In this document: positions 10,656-20,812 of the stretch, one piece after another
How the letters are laid out: the number at the start of each line of letters is the position of its first letter
Position numbering within the stretch: the stretch's first letter is position 1
Source of the DNA: Fictibacillus nanhaiensis
Lineage (GTDB): Bacteria > Bacillota > Bacilli > Bacillales > Fictibacillaceae
Direction of reading: 5' to 3'
DNA: 64,000 nucleotides
NCBI GenBank assembly: GCA_016401345.1
Contig: JAEACG010000002.1
Span: 496,001 to 560,000 of the forward strand
Position numbers and translations under genes: made by a program
The notes under the pieces: generated by a model
Told to the model about the DNA's origin: nothing
Database searches by the model: none
The model's input: only the letters and a program-made list of their open reading frames with translations

Positions 10656-11471
10656 ATGACAGGACGTCCTATCGTATATGTCGTTTCCGATTCAGTCGGA
10701 GAAACGGCAGAGTTGGTTGTTAAAGCGGCCGCGAGCCAATTTAATTCAAATGGAATAGAGATTAAGAGAGTACCCTATGTTGAGGATAAAGAGACGATTG
10801 ATGAGGTCATCTCATTAGCGAAGGACCATAACGGGATCATAGCTTTTACCCTTGTAGTGCCTGAAATAAGTGAATACGTTGCTAAGCAGGCGGCATTGCA
10901 CAACATCCCTACAGTGGATATCATGGGTCCGATTATGAATCAGCTGCAATCTCGGCTGAATCAAGTTCCGAGATATGAACCCGGAGTCGTGCATAAACTG
11001 GATGATGATTACTTTCGAAAAGTAGAAGCTATTGAGTTTGCTGTTAAATATGATGATGGCAGAGATCCTAGAGGAATTCTAAAAGCTGATGTTGTTTTAA
11101 TCGGTGTGTCAAGAACTTCAAAAACACCACTATCGCAATACTTAGCACATAAACGCTTAAAGGTGGCAAATGTACCCATCGTACCAGAAGTAGAACCCCC
11201 GGAAGAATTGTTTAAAGTATCACCAAACAAATGCTTCGGTCTTAAGATTACACCTGAAAAATTAAACGACATACGAAGAGAACGTTTGAAAGCGCTTGGT
11301 TTAAACTCTGAAGCGAACTACGCTAACATGGAAAGAATCAAGCAAGAACTCGTCTACTTTAACAAGATCGTTGATCAAATTGGATGCAGAGTGGTTGAGG
11401 TCTCCAATAAAGCGGTCGAAGAATCTGCAAATGTGATCTATAACTTGTTCCAAGGAAAGTCATATAAATAA
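10656..11471 (+). CDS. yqfL: PPSR-type kinase/pyrophosphorylase (YqfL, DUF299)
   Basis: Regulatory protein of the pyruvate,phosphate dikinase regulator family (bifunctional kinase/pyrophosphorylase). In B. subtilis YqfL acts with CcpN as a positive modulator. ATG 10656 follows GGGGAGG; a TTG at 10638 lies before that ribosome site and is not used. 271 residues. The P-loop-like motif [11 protein letters not shown] lies near residues 151-161. The N-terminus [15 protein letters not shown] is diagnostic. A terminator follows. Confidence 0.93.
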   Translation: MTGRPIVYVVSDSVGETAELVVKAAASQFNSNGIEIKRVPYVEDKETIDEVISLAKDHNGIIAFTLVVPEISEYVAKQAALHNIPTVDIMGPIMNQLQSRLNQVPRYEPGVVHKLDDDYFRKVEAIEFAVKYDDGRDPRGILKADVVLIGVSRTSKTPLSQYLAHKRLKVANVPIVPEVEPPEELFKVSPNKCFGLKITPEKLNDIRRERLKALGLNSEANYANMERIKQELVYFNKIVDQIGCRVVEVSNKAVEESANVIYNLFQGKSYK

Positions 11472-11495
11472 AGCGCAAATGATTGCGCTTTTTTA
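11471..11495 (+). terminator. Terminator after yqfL
   Basis: AAGCGCAA (11471-11478), 4-nt loop, TTGCGCTT (11483-11490), then TTTT. Confidence 0.88.
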
Positions 11496-11656
11496 TTTTC
11501 ATCATTTTACTGGTAAAACAGCGAGACTTTTATTATAATATTACATTGTGATTAAATTTTATAAGTTTGTCCAAAATAGTGATAAATTGAGTATGTTAAT
11601 TTTAAACAAATGCTCTCATATAAAGGAGAATCACTGTAAAAGTAGAACATAAGAAT

Positions 11657-12124
11657 ATGGAAAAATTAATTGGTAATGTATTTGTAGATGCAGATGCTTG
11701 TCCTGTTGTGATAAAGGAAGAAATATTCAAGTTCTCCAAAATGTTTGTCTTTGAACCAATATTCGTTACATCTTACGCTCACGCGAGTAACACGGACCAG
11801 CCTGGTCGCTGGATATTGGTTGATGCAAGTCCTGAAGAAGTTGATCTTTACATACATAATCATTCCAAAAGAAATGATCTTGTTGTGACTCAAGATCATG
11901 CCCTCGCGAGTCTTCTTTTGTCAAAAGGGGTTTACGTTATCACCCCAAGAGGGAAACAGTTTCAAGAGAATGAAATGGAGCAAGTGCTGCATGATCGTTA
12001 TATGTCAGCAAAAGCTAGACGTTCTGGCAAGCACTCAAAAGGACCTGCTAAATTTAAAAAAGAGGACACAGAAAGATTCTGTACAGTTTTTTGCGAAATC
12101 CTGTCGAATGTTGAAGGAAAATAG
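11657..12124 (+). CDS. yqxD: YaiI/YqxD family protein (UPF0178)
   Basis: A 155-residue cytoplasmic protein with the family motif FVDADACPV at the N-terminus and the PIN-like pattern DLVVTQDHALASLLLSKG. The function is not established; a nuclease-like NYN/PIN fold is inferred from the motifs. ATG 11657 has no good ribosome site. AAGGAG at 11623-11628 sits 28 bases upstream with no usable start between, which is odd. It precedes dnaG, as in B. subtilis. Confidence 0.85.
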   Translation: MEKLIGNVFVDADACPVVIKEEIFKFSKMFVFEPIFVTSYAHASNTDQPGRWILVDASPEEVDLYIHNHSKRNDLVVTQDHALASLLLSKGVYVITPRGKQFQENEMEQVLHDRYMSAKARRSGKHSKGPAKFKKEDTERFCTVFCEILSNVEGK

Positions 12125-12183
12125 AATTGTGCAACGAATATATATCTAGTGTCTAAAAGAATCAGAGATTCTGTGGTGGTAAT

Positions 12184-13992
12184 ATGGAACGTATACCTGA
12201 GGATTTAATTGAGAAGGTCAGGTCTTCTAACGATATTGTTGACGTGATCAGCGATTATGTTCCTCTTAAGAAACAAGGCAGAAATTATTTTGGTCTTTGC
12301 CCTTTTCATGGGGAGAAATCGCCATCCTTTTCTGTCTCACCTGACAAACAGATTTACCATTGTTTCGGTTGTGGAGCGGGAGGCAATGTTTTTTCCTTTT
12401 TAATGAACATTGAAGGGTACACTTTTATTGAAGCTGTAACGCAGCTAGGCAAAAAGAGTGACATTGAACTTCCTCAAATTCATCAGCAAAACTTCTCCGA
12501 AAAAAGCTCTGACGAGAAAAGAGCGATGACTGAGATTCATGAGTTGTTGGCTAAATTGTATCATCACTGCTTACTTCACACAAAGCAAGGAAGACCAGCT
12601 TTAGAGTATTTGGAGAAAAGAGGATTCACAAGAGAATCCATAGAGCGGTTCCAGATTGGTTTTGCCCCAGATTCATGGGAGACCGCATCACAATTTCTTC
12701 AAAAGCGAGGAATGGATCTACACATCGCTGAAAAAGTCGGGTTGATTGGAAAGAGACAATCTGATGGAAAACCGTACGATCGATTTAGAAATCGGGTCAT
12801 GTTTCCGATTTGGGACCGTACAGGTGCAGTTGTTGCTTTTGGCGGCCGTGTTTTAGACGGAAAGGACGAGCCAAAGTATTTAAACAGTCCGGAATCGAAG
12901 ATCTTCCAGAAAGGAAGAACTCTTTATGGTTTAAACCTTGCACGTGCCGAGATGAGACAGAAACAGCATGCTGTCATCTTTGAGGGTTATGTCGATACGA
13001 TTGCAGCGTATAGAGCAGGTGTTACAAATGGTGTTGCCACATTAGGTACTTCGCTGACCGAAGATCATGCAGCCATTTTGAAACGAAATGTTCAGTCTGT
13101 CACAATCTGCTATGACTCAGACCGAGCAGGAGTCGAAGCGGCGTTTAGAGCTTCAGAAATCTTAACAAAACAAGGCTGCACCGTGAAGATCTCACAGATG
13201 CCTGATGGAATGGACCCCGATGACTATATTTCCCAATTTGGAAACGATTCGTTTTTAAAAGATATAATAGGGGCTAGCCTAACTGTGATGGCATTTAAAA
13301 TACAATATTACAGGCGCGGTAAAAACCTTCGGGATGAAGGAGAACGGATGATCTATATCGAAGAGATTATCCAAGAAATTGCGCGTCTGCCAAAAGCGGT
13401 TGAACGAGATCATTATCTCCGACAGATCGCTTCTGAATTTAATCTGTCATTAGATGCTCTTAAACAACAGCAAACACAGACTTTCAAGCAACTGCAAAGG
13501 TCTAAGGATAACGGCCCTAAAAAGCGGGATAATAATTTTAGAATACAAACACTTTTGCAAAAGTCATTGTTGCCTAGAAATCTGAATGCTGAACGTATTG
13601 TTCTTGCACATATGTTAAAAAGTGAGGAAGCCGCTTTTCTAATTCAGGAAAAGTTGGATTCAGGCTTTAATGTTGAAGAACATAACGCGATTGCTGCATA
13701 CTTATATGCCTTTTATGAAGAGGGAAATAAACCCAATGTAGGGTTGTTCATGCAGCGTATCGATGATGACAAATTACGAAAATTAGCTTCAGAATTGGCG
13801 ATGCTTACAATCAGTGAAGAGCTGAATGAAATAGAGCTCGCAGATTATATTCGTATTATTTCTAGCTATCCTTTATTGCGGGAGATACAAGAAAAAGAAA
13901 AGCAGCAAGAAGACGCAATAAGAAGGAATGAAATAAAACTGGCAGCCCAAATTGCCCAAGAAATTATGAGAATGAAAAGATCTCTTAAATAA
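12184..13992 (+). CDS. dnaG: DNA primase DnaG
   Basis: Synthesises RNA primers at the replication fork with DnaB/DnaC helicase. 602 residues. The N-terminal CHC2 zinc ribbon shows CPFHGEKSPSF and CFGCGAGGNVF (about residues 40-70). The TOPRIM core (about 260-340) contains IFEGYVDTIAAYRAG and CYDSDRAGVEAA with metal-binding acidic residues. The C-terminal helicase-interaction region is helical and charged. It lies 42 bases before sigA in the macromolecular synthesis operon. Confidence 0.97.
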   Translation: MERIPEDLIEKVRSSNDIVDVISDYVPLKKQGRNYFGLCPFHGEKSPSFSVSPDKQIYHCFGCGAGGNVFSFLMNIEGYTFIEAVTQLGKKSDIELPQIHQQNFSEKSSDEKRAMTEIHELLAKLYHHCLLHTKQGRPALEYLEKRGFTRESIERFQIGFAPDSWETASQFLQKRGMDLHIAEKVGLIGKRQSDGKPYDRFRNRVMFPIWDRTGAVVAFGGRVLDGKDEPKYLNSPESKIFQKGRTLYGLNLARAEMRQKQHAVIFEGYVDTIAAYRAGVTNGVATLGTSLTEDHAAILKRNVQSVTICYDSDRAGVEAAFRASEILTKQGCTVKISQMPDGMDPDDYISQFGNDSFLKDIIGASLTVMAFKIQYYRRGKNLRDEGERMIYIEEIIQEIARLPKAVERDHYLRQIASEFNLSLDALKQQQTQTFKQLQRSKDNGPKKRDNNFRIQTLLQKSLLPRNLNAERIVLAHMLKSEEAAFLIQEKLDSGFNVEEHNAIAAYLYAFYEEGNKPNVGLFMQRIDDDKLRKLASELAMLTISEELNEIELADYIRIISSYPLLREIQEKEKQQEDAIRRNEIKLAAQIAQEIMRMKRSLK

Positions 13993-14034
13993 TCGGGATG
14001 TAGGATGGTTGAAGTTTTGGAAGGAGGGGATCGA

Positions 14035-15165
14035 ATGGCTGAGAAACCAAACCGTCAAGGAACGGAAGGCGAATTAACCATCGATCAAGTTAAAGAACAA
14101 TTAGTTGAGGCCGGTAAGAAGCGAGGACGGCTAACATATACAGAAATCACAAGTAAGCTGGCACCTTTTGAACAAGATTCTGATCAAATGGATGAGTTCT
14201 ATTCATACCTTGAAGAGCAAGGTGTTGAAGTTGCTGAAGCATCTGAGGATGCAGAAGACGAAGAAGATCCTAAGTTCGAAATGGAAAAAGAGGAAGAAGA
14301 ATTCGATCTTAATGACTTAAGCGTACCGCCAGGAGTTAAGATCAACGATCCAGTTCGTATGTACTTAAAAGAAATCGGTCGTGTAGACTTACTTTCAGCA
14401 GACGAAGAGATCGAACTAGCAAAACGTATTGAGAACGGTGATGAAGAAGCTAAACGCCGTCTTGCAGAAGCTAACTTACGACTCGTTGTAAGTATTGCAA
14501 AACGTTATGTTGGTCGTGGAATGCTGTTCCTTGATCTTATCCAAGAAGGTAACATGGGATTGATCAAAGCTGTTGAAAAGTTCGACTATGATAAAGGATT
14601 TAAATTTAGTACGTATGCAACATGGTGGATTCGTCAGGCGATCACGCGTGCGATTGCTGACCAAGCTCGTACAATTCGTATTCCAGTTCATATGGTTGAG
14701 ACGATTAATAAACTGATTCGTGTTCAACGCCAGCTGCTTCAAGATCTTGGACGTGAGCCATCTCCAGAAGAGATCGGTGCTGAAATGGAACTAACACCAG
14801 AAAAGGTTCGTGAAATACTGAAGATTGCTCAAGAGCCAGTCTCTTTAGAAACACCTATTGGTGAAGAAGACGATTCTCATCTTGGTGATTTCATTGAAGA
14901 TCAGGATGCATTAGCACCTTCAGAAGCTGCTGCCTATGAGCTATTAAAAGAACAGCTTGAAGATGTTCTTGATACACTAACAGATCGAGAAGAAAATGTT
15001 CTTCGTCTACGTTTCGGGCTTGATGACGGACGTACTCGCACCCTCGAAGAAGTAGGTAAAGTGTTTGGCGTTACGCGTGAACGTATTCGTCAGATTGAAG
15101 CAAAGGCACTCCGTAAACTCCGCCATCCAAGCAGAAGTAAACGATTAAAAGACTTTTTAGAATAG
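14035..15165 (+). CDS. sigA: RNA polymerase primary sigma factor SigA
   Basis: The housekeeping sigma factor. I choose ATG 14035, placed behind GGAGGGGAT; an upstream in-frame ATG at 14005 lacks a ribosome site. 376 residues. Region 1.2-2 starts [20 protein letters not shown]. Region 2.3-2.4 shows [17 protein letters not shown]. Region 4.2 shows [20 protein letters not shown]. The acidic region 1.1 (about residues 50-95) differs most from B. subtilis. A strong terminator closes the operon. Confidence 0.98.
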   Translation: MAEKPNRQGTEGELTIDQVKEQLVEAGKKRGRLTYTEITSKLAPFEQDSDQMDEFYSYLEEQGVEVAEASEDAEDEEDPKFEMEKEEEEFDLNDLSVPPGVKINDPVRMYLKEIGRVDLLSADEEIELAKRIENGDEEAKRRLAEANLRLVVSIAKRYVGRGMLFLDLIQEGNMGLIKAVEKFDYDKGFKFSTYATWWIRQAITRAIADQARTIRIPVHMVETINKLIRVQRQLLQDLGREPSPEEIGAEMELTPEKVREILKIAQEPVSLETPIGEEDDSHLGDFIEDQDALAPSEAAAYELLKEQLEDVLDTLTDREENVLRLRFGLDDGRTRTLEEVGKVFGVTRERIRQIEAKALRKLRHPSRSKRLKDFLE

Positions 15166-15197
15166 AAAGTTTGCCCAAATCTGGGCAAGCTTTTTTA
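15166..15197 (+). terminator. Terminator after sigA
   Basis: TTGCCCA (15171-15177) pairs with TGGGCAA (15182-15188), extended by A/G-T/C pairs outward, followed by a T-run. Confidence 0.9.
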
Positions 15198-15330
15198 TTT
15201 CTTTTATTTTACTTATTATTCCACCTCAATGCAAACTCATCAAAAACTCATTTTGTGATACTGTATTCTACGAAATTCTTTTTTTTGCTTGCTTATTCTC
15301 CTTAATATTAAATTAAAAACTCTTTAAATC

Positions 15331-15360
15331 TTGTAAAAATTCAGCCTTTATATCTATAAT
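15331..15360 (+). promoter_or_regulatory. Sigma-A promoter for the acyl-CoA dehydrogenase operon
   Basis: TTGTAA (15331-15336), 18 bases, perfect TATAAT (15355-15360). The predicted start near 15367 falls on the cre site. Confidence 0.7.
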
Positions 15361-15365
15361 AAACA

Positions 15366-15379
15366 TGTAAGCGCATACA
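15366..15379 (+). promoter_or_regulatory. cre site (CcpA operator)
   Basis: TGTAAGCGCATACA is palindromic and fits the consensus TGWNANCGNTNWCA at all but one defined position. It overlaps the predicted transcription start, an arrangement expected for catabolite repression. Confidence 0.75.
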
Positions 15380-15418
15380 AATTTGAGGCGTAAATTTATT
15401 AAGAGGTGGGATGCAACC

Positions 15419-16558
15419 ATGAATTTTACATTAACAGAAGAGCAGTTGATGATTCAAAAAATGATGAGAGAATTTGCAGATGAAGTGGTAGCACCGGGTG
15501 CTGAAGCAAGAGATAAAAATAAAGAATTCCCGGTAGAGATTTTTCAAAAGCTTTCTAAATTAGGAATGATGGGTCTGCCTTTTCCCGAAGAATACGGTGG
15601 GGGCGGAGCTGATACGATAAGTTTTGCGATTGCTGTAGAAGAGCTGAGCCGCGCTTGTGGATCTACTGGAATTACATATTCTGCACATGTTTCTTTAGGT
15701 GGAGCTCCATTAAATCTATTTGGTACTCACGAACAAAAAGAAAAGTATCTAACGCCAATCTGTACAGGAGACTCTCTTGGAGCATTCGGATTAACAGAAC
15801 CAAATGCGGGTTCAGATGCAGGTGGCACAGAAACAACTGCGAAAACGGAAAATGGTGAATGGGTGATTAATGGCTCAAAATGCTATATCACAAATGCGAG
15901 TTATGCTAAGCACTTAGCATTAACAGCTATTACAGATAGAAATGGTAACGATAAAGAAATCTCAGCTATTATCGTACCTACAGATGCTAAAGGATTCCGT
16001 GTTATCGATAATTACGAGAAGATGGGTCTTCACTCTTCTAATACTACGGAACTTTTTATGGAAGATGTAAGAGTGCCTGAAGAAAATCTTTTAGGAAAGC
16101 GCGGAGACGGCTTTAAACAGTTCCTGGTGACATTGGATGGAGGAAGAATAGGTATAGGAGCAATGGCTGTTGGAATTGCACAGGCGGCCTACGAGAGGGC
16201 TCTAACGTATTCGAAAGAGCGCAAACAATTTGGAAGATCGATTTCAAAGTTCCAAGCTATTCAATTCAAGCTAGCAGATATGGCCATGAAGATTGAACTT
16301 GCCAGATTAATGGTATACAAAGCGGCATGGCTTAAAGACCAGGGTAAGAAGTTCTCAAAAGAAGCTTCGATGGCAAAATTATATGCATCAGAGGCATGTA
16401 TGCAGATTTGTTCTGAATCTGTTCAAATTCATGGTGGTAACGGCTACATGAGAGATTATCATGTGGAACGTTATTTCAGAGACGCTAAACTTCTTGAGAT
16501 TGGAGAAGGTACATCAGAAATCCAACGTATCGTTATTGCAAGAGAAATTGGCTGCTAA
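15419..16558 (+). CDS. Acyl-CoA dehydrogenase
   Basis: FAD-dependent alpha,beta-dehydrogenation of acyl-CoA, in beta-oxidation or branched-chain acid catabolism. ATG 15419 follows AAGAGGTGGG; an upstream TTG (15383) does not fit the ribosome site. 379 residues. FAD/substrate motifs [16 protein letters not shown] and YITNASYA are present. The C-terminal helical domain carries [20 protein letters not shown] and the catalytic Glu region [14 protein letters not shown]. It is close to the YngJ type of B. subtilis; the chain-length preference cannot be read from sequence. An acyl-CoA ligase follows 33 bases on. The operon has a cre site. Confidence 0.93.
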   Translation: MNFTLTEEQLMIQKMMREFADEVVAPGAEARDKNKEFPVEIFQKLSKLGMMGLPFPEEYGGGGADTISFAIAVEELSRACGSTGITYSAHVSLGGAPLNLFGTHEQKEKYLTPICTGDSLGAFGLTEPNAGSDAGGTETTAKTENGEWVINGSKCYITNASYAKHLALTAITDRNGNDKEISAIIVPTDAKGFRVIDNYEKMGLHSSNTTELFMEDVRVPEENLLGKRGDGFKQFLVTLDGGRIGIGAMAVGIAQAAYERALTYSKERKQFGRSISKFQAIQFKLADMAMKIELARLMVYKAAWLKDQGKKFSKEASMAKLYASEACMQICSESVQIHGGNGYMRDYHVERYFRDAKLLEIGEGTSEIQRIVIAREIGC

Positions 16559-16591
16559 CATTCATTAAGAGATCAAGCGATGGGGTGAATT

Positions 16592-18205
16592 ATGGCTGAA
16601 CTAATGAAAGTAACTGTAGGGGATTGTTTAAGAAAACAAGCGTTAGAACTTAAGGATCAAGAAGCTATGGTTTACAGCAAACTAGGAATTCGCTACACCT
16701 ATCAAGAATTTTATGAATTAACGACTAAAGTTGCCAAAGGCTTGATGGCTATGGGGATTGAAAAAGGAGATCATATAGCAGTTTGGGCTACCAATGTACC
16801 CGAGTGGCTGCTGCTTCAGTTCGGTTCTGCACGTGCTGGTGCTGTTCTCGTCACGGTCAACACGAATTATCAATCTTCTGAATTAGATTACTTGTTGAAG
16901 CAGTCTGATGCAAAAGCTTTATTCTTTATCGAACAATTCCGTACTACATCTTACAAAGATATGGTGGACTCTGTGAGAGACCGATCATCTGAATTTCCTG
17001 TATTAAAACATTTTATTCAACTAGATGCGGAATCATCTTCTTATGAGACTTTTTTAGATATGTTGGAAGCAGGAAATGTTATATCAGATGAAGAGCTTGA
17101 AATAAGAGAAGCCTCTCTTCACTGTGATGACGTCATCAATATGCAGTACACGTCAGGTACTACAGGATTTCCGAAAGGGGTCATGCTGACTCATTACAAT
17201 ATTGTAAATAACGCTAGGCAGATCGCGGACAGCATGAACTTAACGAATGCAGATCGATTGTGCATACCTGTACCGTTCTTTCATTGCTTCGGCTGTGTAT
17301 TAGGTACCCTTGCAGCAGTTTCAGTGGGAGCTACGATGGTACCAATCGTGCAATTTGATCCACAGGAAGTTTTAGAGACAGTTCAAAACGAAAAGTGTAC
17401 AGGGTTGCATGGAGTCCCTACAATGTTCATCGCAGAACTGAACCTTTCTGATTTTGATTCTTATGATCTAGGCACACTTCGGACAGGAATCATGGCGGGG
17501 TCACCTTGTCCGATTGAAGTCATGAAGAAAGTGATCGAGAAGATGGGAATGTCCGAGATTACGATTGCCTACGGCCAAACAGAGTCATCCCCTGTTATCA
17601 CGCAAACGAGAACAGATGATCCGATAGAGCGCAGAGTAGAAACGGTTGGAAAGAAGCATTCTCAAGTAGAAGCAAAAGTGGTCGATCCGATAACAAATCA
17701 AGAAGTGAACCATGGTGAACAAGGAGAACTTTGTACAAGAGGTTACCATGTTATGAAAGGCTATTATAAGATGCCTGAAGCAACGGACGAAGCGATTGAT
17801 AGAGATGGATGGCTTCATACGGGAGATCTCGCGACTGTTGATAAAGAAGGTTACTTTAGAATTACAGGCCGCCTAAAAGATATGATCATACGTGGCGGTG
17901 AGAACGTATATCCGAGAGAAGTCGAAGAGTTTCTCTATTCTCATCCTTCCATTTTAGATGTCCAAGTGATTGGTGTTCCGGATAAAAAATTTGGAGAAAA
18001 AGTAGCAGCATGCATCCAGTTAAAAGAAGGTCATACACTTTCTGAAGATGAATTGAAGAGTTATTGTAAAGGAAAGATTTCTCACTTTAAGATTCCAGAA
18101 TATTATCTCTTTCTTGATCAATATCCGATGACGGCTTCTGGAAAAGTACAAAAATTTAAGCTTCGAGAACAAGCGATTGAGGCACTTTCAGTTATGCATG
18201 AATAG
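16592..18205 (+). CDS. Acyl-CoA synthetase (AMP-binding family)
   Basis: Activates a carboxylic acid to its CoA thioester through an acyl-AMP. 537 residues. AMP-binding signature YTSGTTGFPKGVMLTH near residues 185-200; YGQTESSP (A5); GWLHTGDLATVDKEGYF (A7); hinge GRLKDMIIRGGENVYPREVE; catalytic Lys in MTASGKVQKFKLRE near the C-terminus. It resembles YngI and FadD-like ligases. It is placed in one unit with the dehydrogenase upstream, which would use its product. A terminator overlaps the stop codon. Confidence 0.93.
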   Translation: MAELMKVTVGDCLRKQALELKDQEAMVYSKLGIRYTYQEFYELTTKVAKGLMAMGIEKGDHIAVWATNVPEWLLLQFGSARAGAVLVTVNTNYQSSELDYLLKQSDAKALFFIEQFRTTSYKDMVDSVRDRSSEFPVLKHFIQLDAESSSYETFLDMLEAGNVISDEELEIREASLHCDDVINMQYTSGTTGFPKGVMLTHYNIVNNARQIADSMNLTNADRLCIPVPFFHCFGCVLGTLAAVSVGATMVPIVQFDPQEVLETVQNEKCTGLHGVPTMFIAELNLSDFDSYDLGTLRTGIMAGSPCPIEVMKKVIEKMGMSEITIAYGQTESSPVITQTRTDDPIERRVETVGKKHSQVEAKVVDPITNQEVNHGEQGELCTRGYHVMKGYYKMPEATDEAIDRDGWLHTGDLATVDKEGYFRITGRLKDMIIRGGENVYPREVEEFLYSHPSILDVQVIGVPDKKFGEKVAACIQLKEGHTLSEDELKSYCKGKISHFKIPEYYLFLDQYPMTASGKVQKFKLREQAIEALSVMHE

Positions 18206-18228
18206 CCACCAGTAGTGTGGCTTTTTTG
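18204..18228 (+). terminator. Terminator after the acyl-CoA ligase gene
   Basis: AGCCAC (18204-18209) pairs with GTGGCT (18217-18222), then six T; it starts inside the stop codon. Confidence 0.82.
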
Positions 18229-18342
18229 TTTTTTTGTGCCTTCTCACATGAAGTAAATGACTGAATCTACAAAAGTTAGGCAAAAAAGTTTAAAAAGTTA
18301 ATGCTGTGACAAAACTGGGAAAAATAGAGTTTGTACTTCCCA

Positions 18343-18356
18343 AGTAAACGCTTTTA
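18343..18356 (+). promoter_or_regulatory. Possible cre site upstream of cccA
   Basis: AGTAAACGCTTTTA fits TGWNANCGNTNWCA with two mismatches. It lies 90 bases before cccA, a gene type known to be under carbon catabolite control. No clear -10/-35 pair was found beside it. Confidence 0.45.
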
Positions 18357-18445
18357 CAGTACAATAGGTTATGGATTGTTTACTATACATATTAAGTTTA
18401 TCAAGATCACAACACTTGTAGTGTACAGATGAAGGAGGAATTTGC

Positions 18446-18790
18446 ATGAAACGTAATCCACTCATTCCTTTTGCCATTATTGGAGTTATTGGAATTGTTC
18501 TTATGCTTACAATGGGCGGATATGGTATCAACAAAATTCATACGGCTAGTCAAGATAAAGAAAAGGCTGCTATGGATCCAGAAGCAATCTATAAGCAGAA
18601 CTGTTCTTCTTGTCATGGACAGAACTTAGAAGGTAATGTTGGTCCTGCACTGGAAAAGATTGGCGGCAAGTACAAGCCTGAAGAAATTGCAGATATCGTG
18701 AAGAACGGTAAAGGATCTGGAATGCCAGCAGGGCTAGTTAAAGGTGAAGAAGCAAAAATATTAGTTGATTGGTTAGCAGAAAAAAAATAA
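18446..18790 (+). CDS. cccA: Membrane-anchored cytochrome c (c-550 type)
   Basis: Electron carrier of the respiratory chain, held to the outer face of the membrane. The 114-residue product has one N-terminal membrane anchor (about residues 8-28). A small cytochrome domain follows, with the haem attachment site CSSCHG near residues 52-57 and a distal Met in GSGMPAGLV near 90. GAAGGAGG precedes ATG 18446. Flanked by terminators on both sides, so monocistronic. Confidence 0.93.
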   Translation: MKRNPLIPFAIIGVIGIVLMLTMGGYGINKIHTASQDKEKAAMDPEAIYKQNCSSCHGQNLEGNVGPALEKIGGKYKPEEIADIVKNGKGSGMPAGLVKGEEAKILVDWLAEKK

Positions 18791-18799
18791 AATAAGAAG

Positions 18800-18833
18800 A
18801 GCTTCTTGTTATTAATAACAGGAAGCTTTTTTC
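18800..18833 (+). terminator. Terminator after cccA
   Basis: AGCTTC-T-TGTTAT pairs with ATAACA-G-GAAGCT around a short TA-rich loop, followed by six T. Confidence 0.88.
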
Positions 18834-18972
18834 TTTGTGCATTCAGAAGTAAATTATGAACAAGACGATAGTATTTTTATATATGCTTTTTGGTCAACCA
18901 GGCTTTCTTTACAAAAAATGATAAAAGTTTGAGAATACTAAAAGGAACAAACTAATTGAAACGGTGATGAAA

Positions 18973-19674
18973 ATGAATTCAGAAAAATTATCAAATCGAC
19001 TAGAGCGAGTGGCTTCATACGTACCTGAAAACACAATTTTAGCAGATATCGGTTCTGACCACGCTTATCTTCCTTGTTATTTAGGACTGAAAAAAGTGAT
19101 AAAAAAAGGAATTGCAGGTGAGATTACTGACGGTCCTTATTTATCAGCGAAAGAACAGGTGGTTCTAGATAACTTGACCGATGTAATCGAAGTAAGAAAA
19201 GGTGATGGACTTTCAGTACTGAACCCAGACGAAGCAGAAGTTATCACAATCTGTGGCATGGGCGGGTCTTTAATCACATCTATACTTGAAAAAGGTAAGA
19301 ATAAGTTTGGGTGTGCAAAACGTCTTATTCTTCAACCTAATATTGGATCAAAAACAGTGAGAAAGTGGCTATTAAAAGAGGATTGGGTATTAATCGCTGA
19401 AGAAATCTTAAAAGAAGATGGTAAGATTTACGAAATCCTTGTAGCTGAACGTTCTGGTGAACAACCTTATACAGAACATAAAGAAGCGGAATTATTATTC
19501 GGACCATTTTTATTAAAACATCAGAACGAAGCGTTTAAAGAAAAGTGGGCTGGGGAAGTCAAACAATGGAATGCGATATTGACTCAGATGGAAAATAGTT
19601 CAGGAGTAACAGCAGAAGAAAAAAGAGAAGAACTAAGAAGAAACATTAAACACGCAGAGGAGTGGATTTCTTGA
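18973..19674 (+). CDS. trmK: tRNA (adenine-N1)-methyltransferase TrmK
   Basis: Makes m1A22 in tRNA using S-adenosylmethionine. I choose ATG 18973 (MNSEKLSNRLERV), placed after GGTGATG; GTG and ATG codons at 18964 and 18967 are alternatives. About 233 residues. SAM-binding motif ILADIGSDHAYLPCYL near residue 25; catalytic-pocket motif ITICGMGGSLIT. The C-terminus is a charged coiled coil. The stop overlaps the TTG start of the next gene (TTGA), as expected for coupled genes. Confidence 0.94.
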   Translation: MNSEKLSNRLERVASYVPENTILADIGSDHAYLPCYLGLKKVIKKGIAGEITDGPYLSAKEQVVLDNLTDVIEVRKGDGLSVLNPDEAEVITICGMGGSLITSILEKGKNKFGCAKRLILQPNIGSKTVRKWLLKEDWVLIAEEILKEDGKIYEILVAERSGEQPYTEHKEAELLFGPFLLKHQNEAFKEKWAGEVKQWNAILTQMENSSGVTAEEKREELRRNIKHAEEWIS

Positions 19675-20792
19675 GTAAATGTGCAAGCGGGCAATACATC
19701 ATTTCTCTATTAGAAGGGTTCGCACCTAAAAAGATGGCTGTAGAAGGTGACCCTATCGGATTGCAAGTTGGTTCATTAAACAAGCCTATAAAAAAAGTGA
19801 TGATCGCACTTGATGTTTTAGAAAGTGTAGTAGATGAAGCGATTGAAGGTAAAGTAGATCTCATTATTGCTCATCATCCATTGCTTTACCGTCCATTGAA
19901 AAAGATTGATATCAGCACATCAAAAGGAAAAGTAATCGAAAAATTAATCAAGAACGATATTACGGTTTACGCAGCGCATACGAACTTGGATGTTACTAGG
20001 CTAGGTGTGAATGAATGGTTGGCTGATCAATTGCAATTAATGAGCACAGAGGTGTTGTCTACAACTTATGAAGATCAACTCGTAAAGTTATCTGTGTTTG
20101 TACCTCGTACACATGAAGAACAAGTAAGACTTGCCATTGGCAATGCTGGAGCTGGTCATATCGGAAATTACAGCCATTGTTCGTTTTCTAGTGATGGAAC
20201 TGGCACGTTTACTCCACTAGAAGGAACGTCACCCTTTATAGGTAAAAAAGGGCGATTAGAAAAAGTTGAAGAAGTGAAGATCGAATCCATCATGCCACAA
20301 TCTCTTCAAAAAGCCGTTGTATCGGCGATGAGAAAAGCGCATCCTTATGAAGAGGTAGCGTTTGATCTCTATCCGCTACTTAACAAAGGTGAAGAACTTG
20401 GAATTGGAAAGATCGGAAAGCTTCCTGAAGAGATGAACCTTCAAGAATTTGTTGATCATGTAAAAAATGCATTTGGAATTTCGAGTCTTCGTGTTATTAA
20501 AGGAAAAAAATCTATGATAAGAAAAGTAGCCGTAGTCGGAGGAGATGGAAACAAATATATTTATCCAGCTCTTCATAAAGGTGCAGATGTATTAGTAACA
20601 GGAGATATCTATTACCATAATGCACATGATGCACAAGAAGAAGGCCTTACAATCGTAGACGCGGGACATCATATCGAACAGATCATGAAGAGGAAGCTCA
20701 AGGAATTACTTGAACAAAAAATAGATGCCAACAAATATGAGACTGAAGTTGTAGAATCAAACATCATCACAGATCCTTTTACCTTTATGTAG
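19671..20792 (+). CDS. yqfO: Nif3-like dinuclear metal center protein YqfO
   Basis: Member of the Nif3/GTP cyclohydrolase I type 2 family. Metal-binding His in VDLIIAHHPLLYRP and AAHTNLDV, and C-terminal GDIYYHNAHDA and IVDAGHHIEQ. TTG 19671 sits eight bases after AGAGGAG and gives 373 residues, the B. subtilis length. The middle part (about 125-240) is the PII-like insert domain seen in longer Nif3 proteins (AIGNAGAGHIGNYSHCSFSS). The molecular role is not settled. Confidence 0.92.
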   Translation: MSKCASGQYIISLLEGFAPKKMAVEGDPIGLQVGSLNKPIKKVMIALDVLESVVDEAIEGKVDLIIAHHPLLYRPLKKIDISTSKGKVIEKLIKNDITVYAAHTNLDVTRLGVNEWLADQLQLMSTEVLSTTYEDQLVKLSVFVPRTHEEQVRLAIGNAGAGHIGNYSHCSFSSDGTGTFTPLEGTSPFIGKKGRLEKVEEVKIESIMPQSLQKAVVSAMRKAHPYEEVAFDLYPLLNKGEELGIGKIGKLPEEMNLQEFVDHVKNAFGISSLRVIKGKKSMIRKVAVVGGDGNKYIYPALHKGADVLVTGDIYYHNAHDAQEEGLTIVDAGHHIEQIMKRKLKELLEQKIDANKYETEVVESNIITDPFTFM

Positions 20793-20812
20793 AATAGACT
20801 CATACACTTACA

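Noticed and set aside
11898-12149. 83-codon open frame overlapping yqxD
   Set aside because: It is a shifted-frame shadow of yqxD, whose family match is clear.
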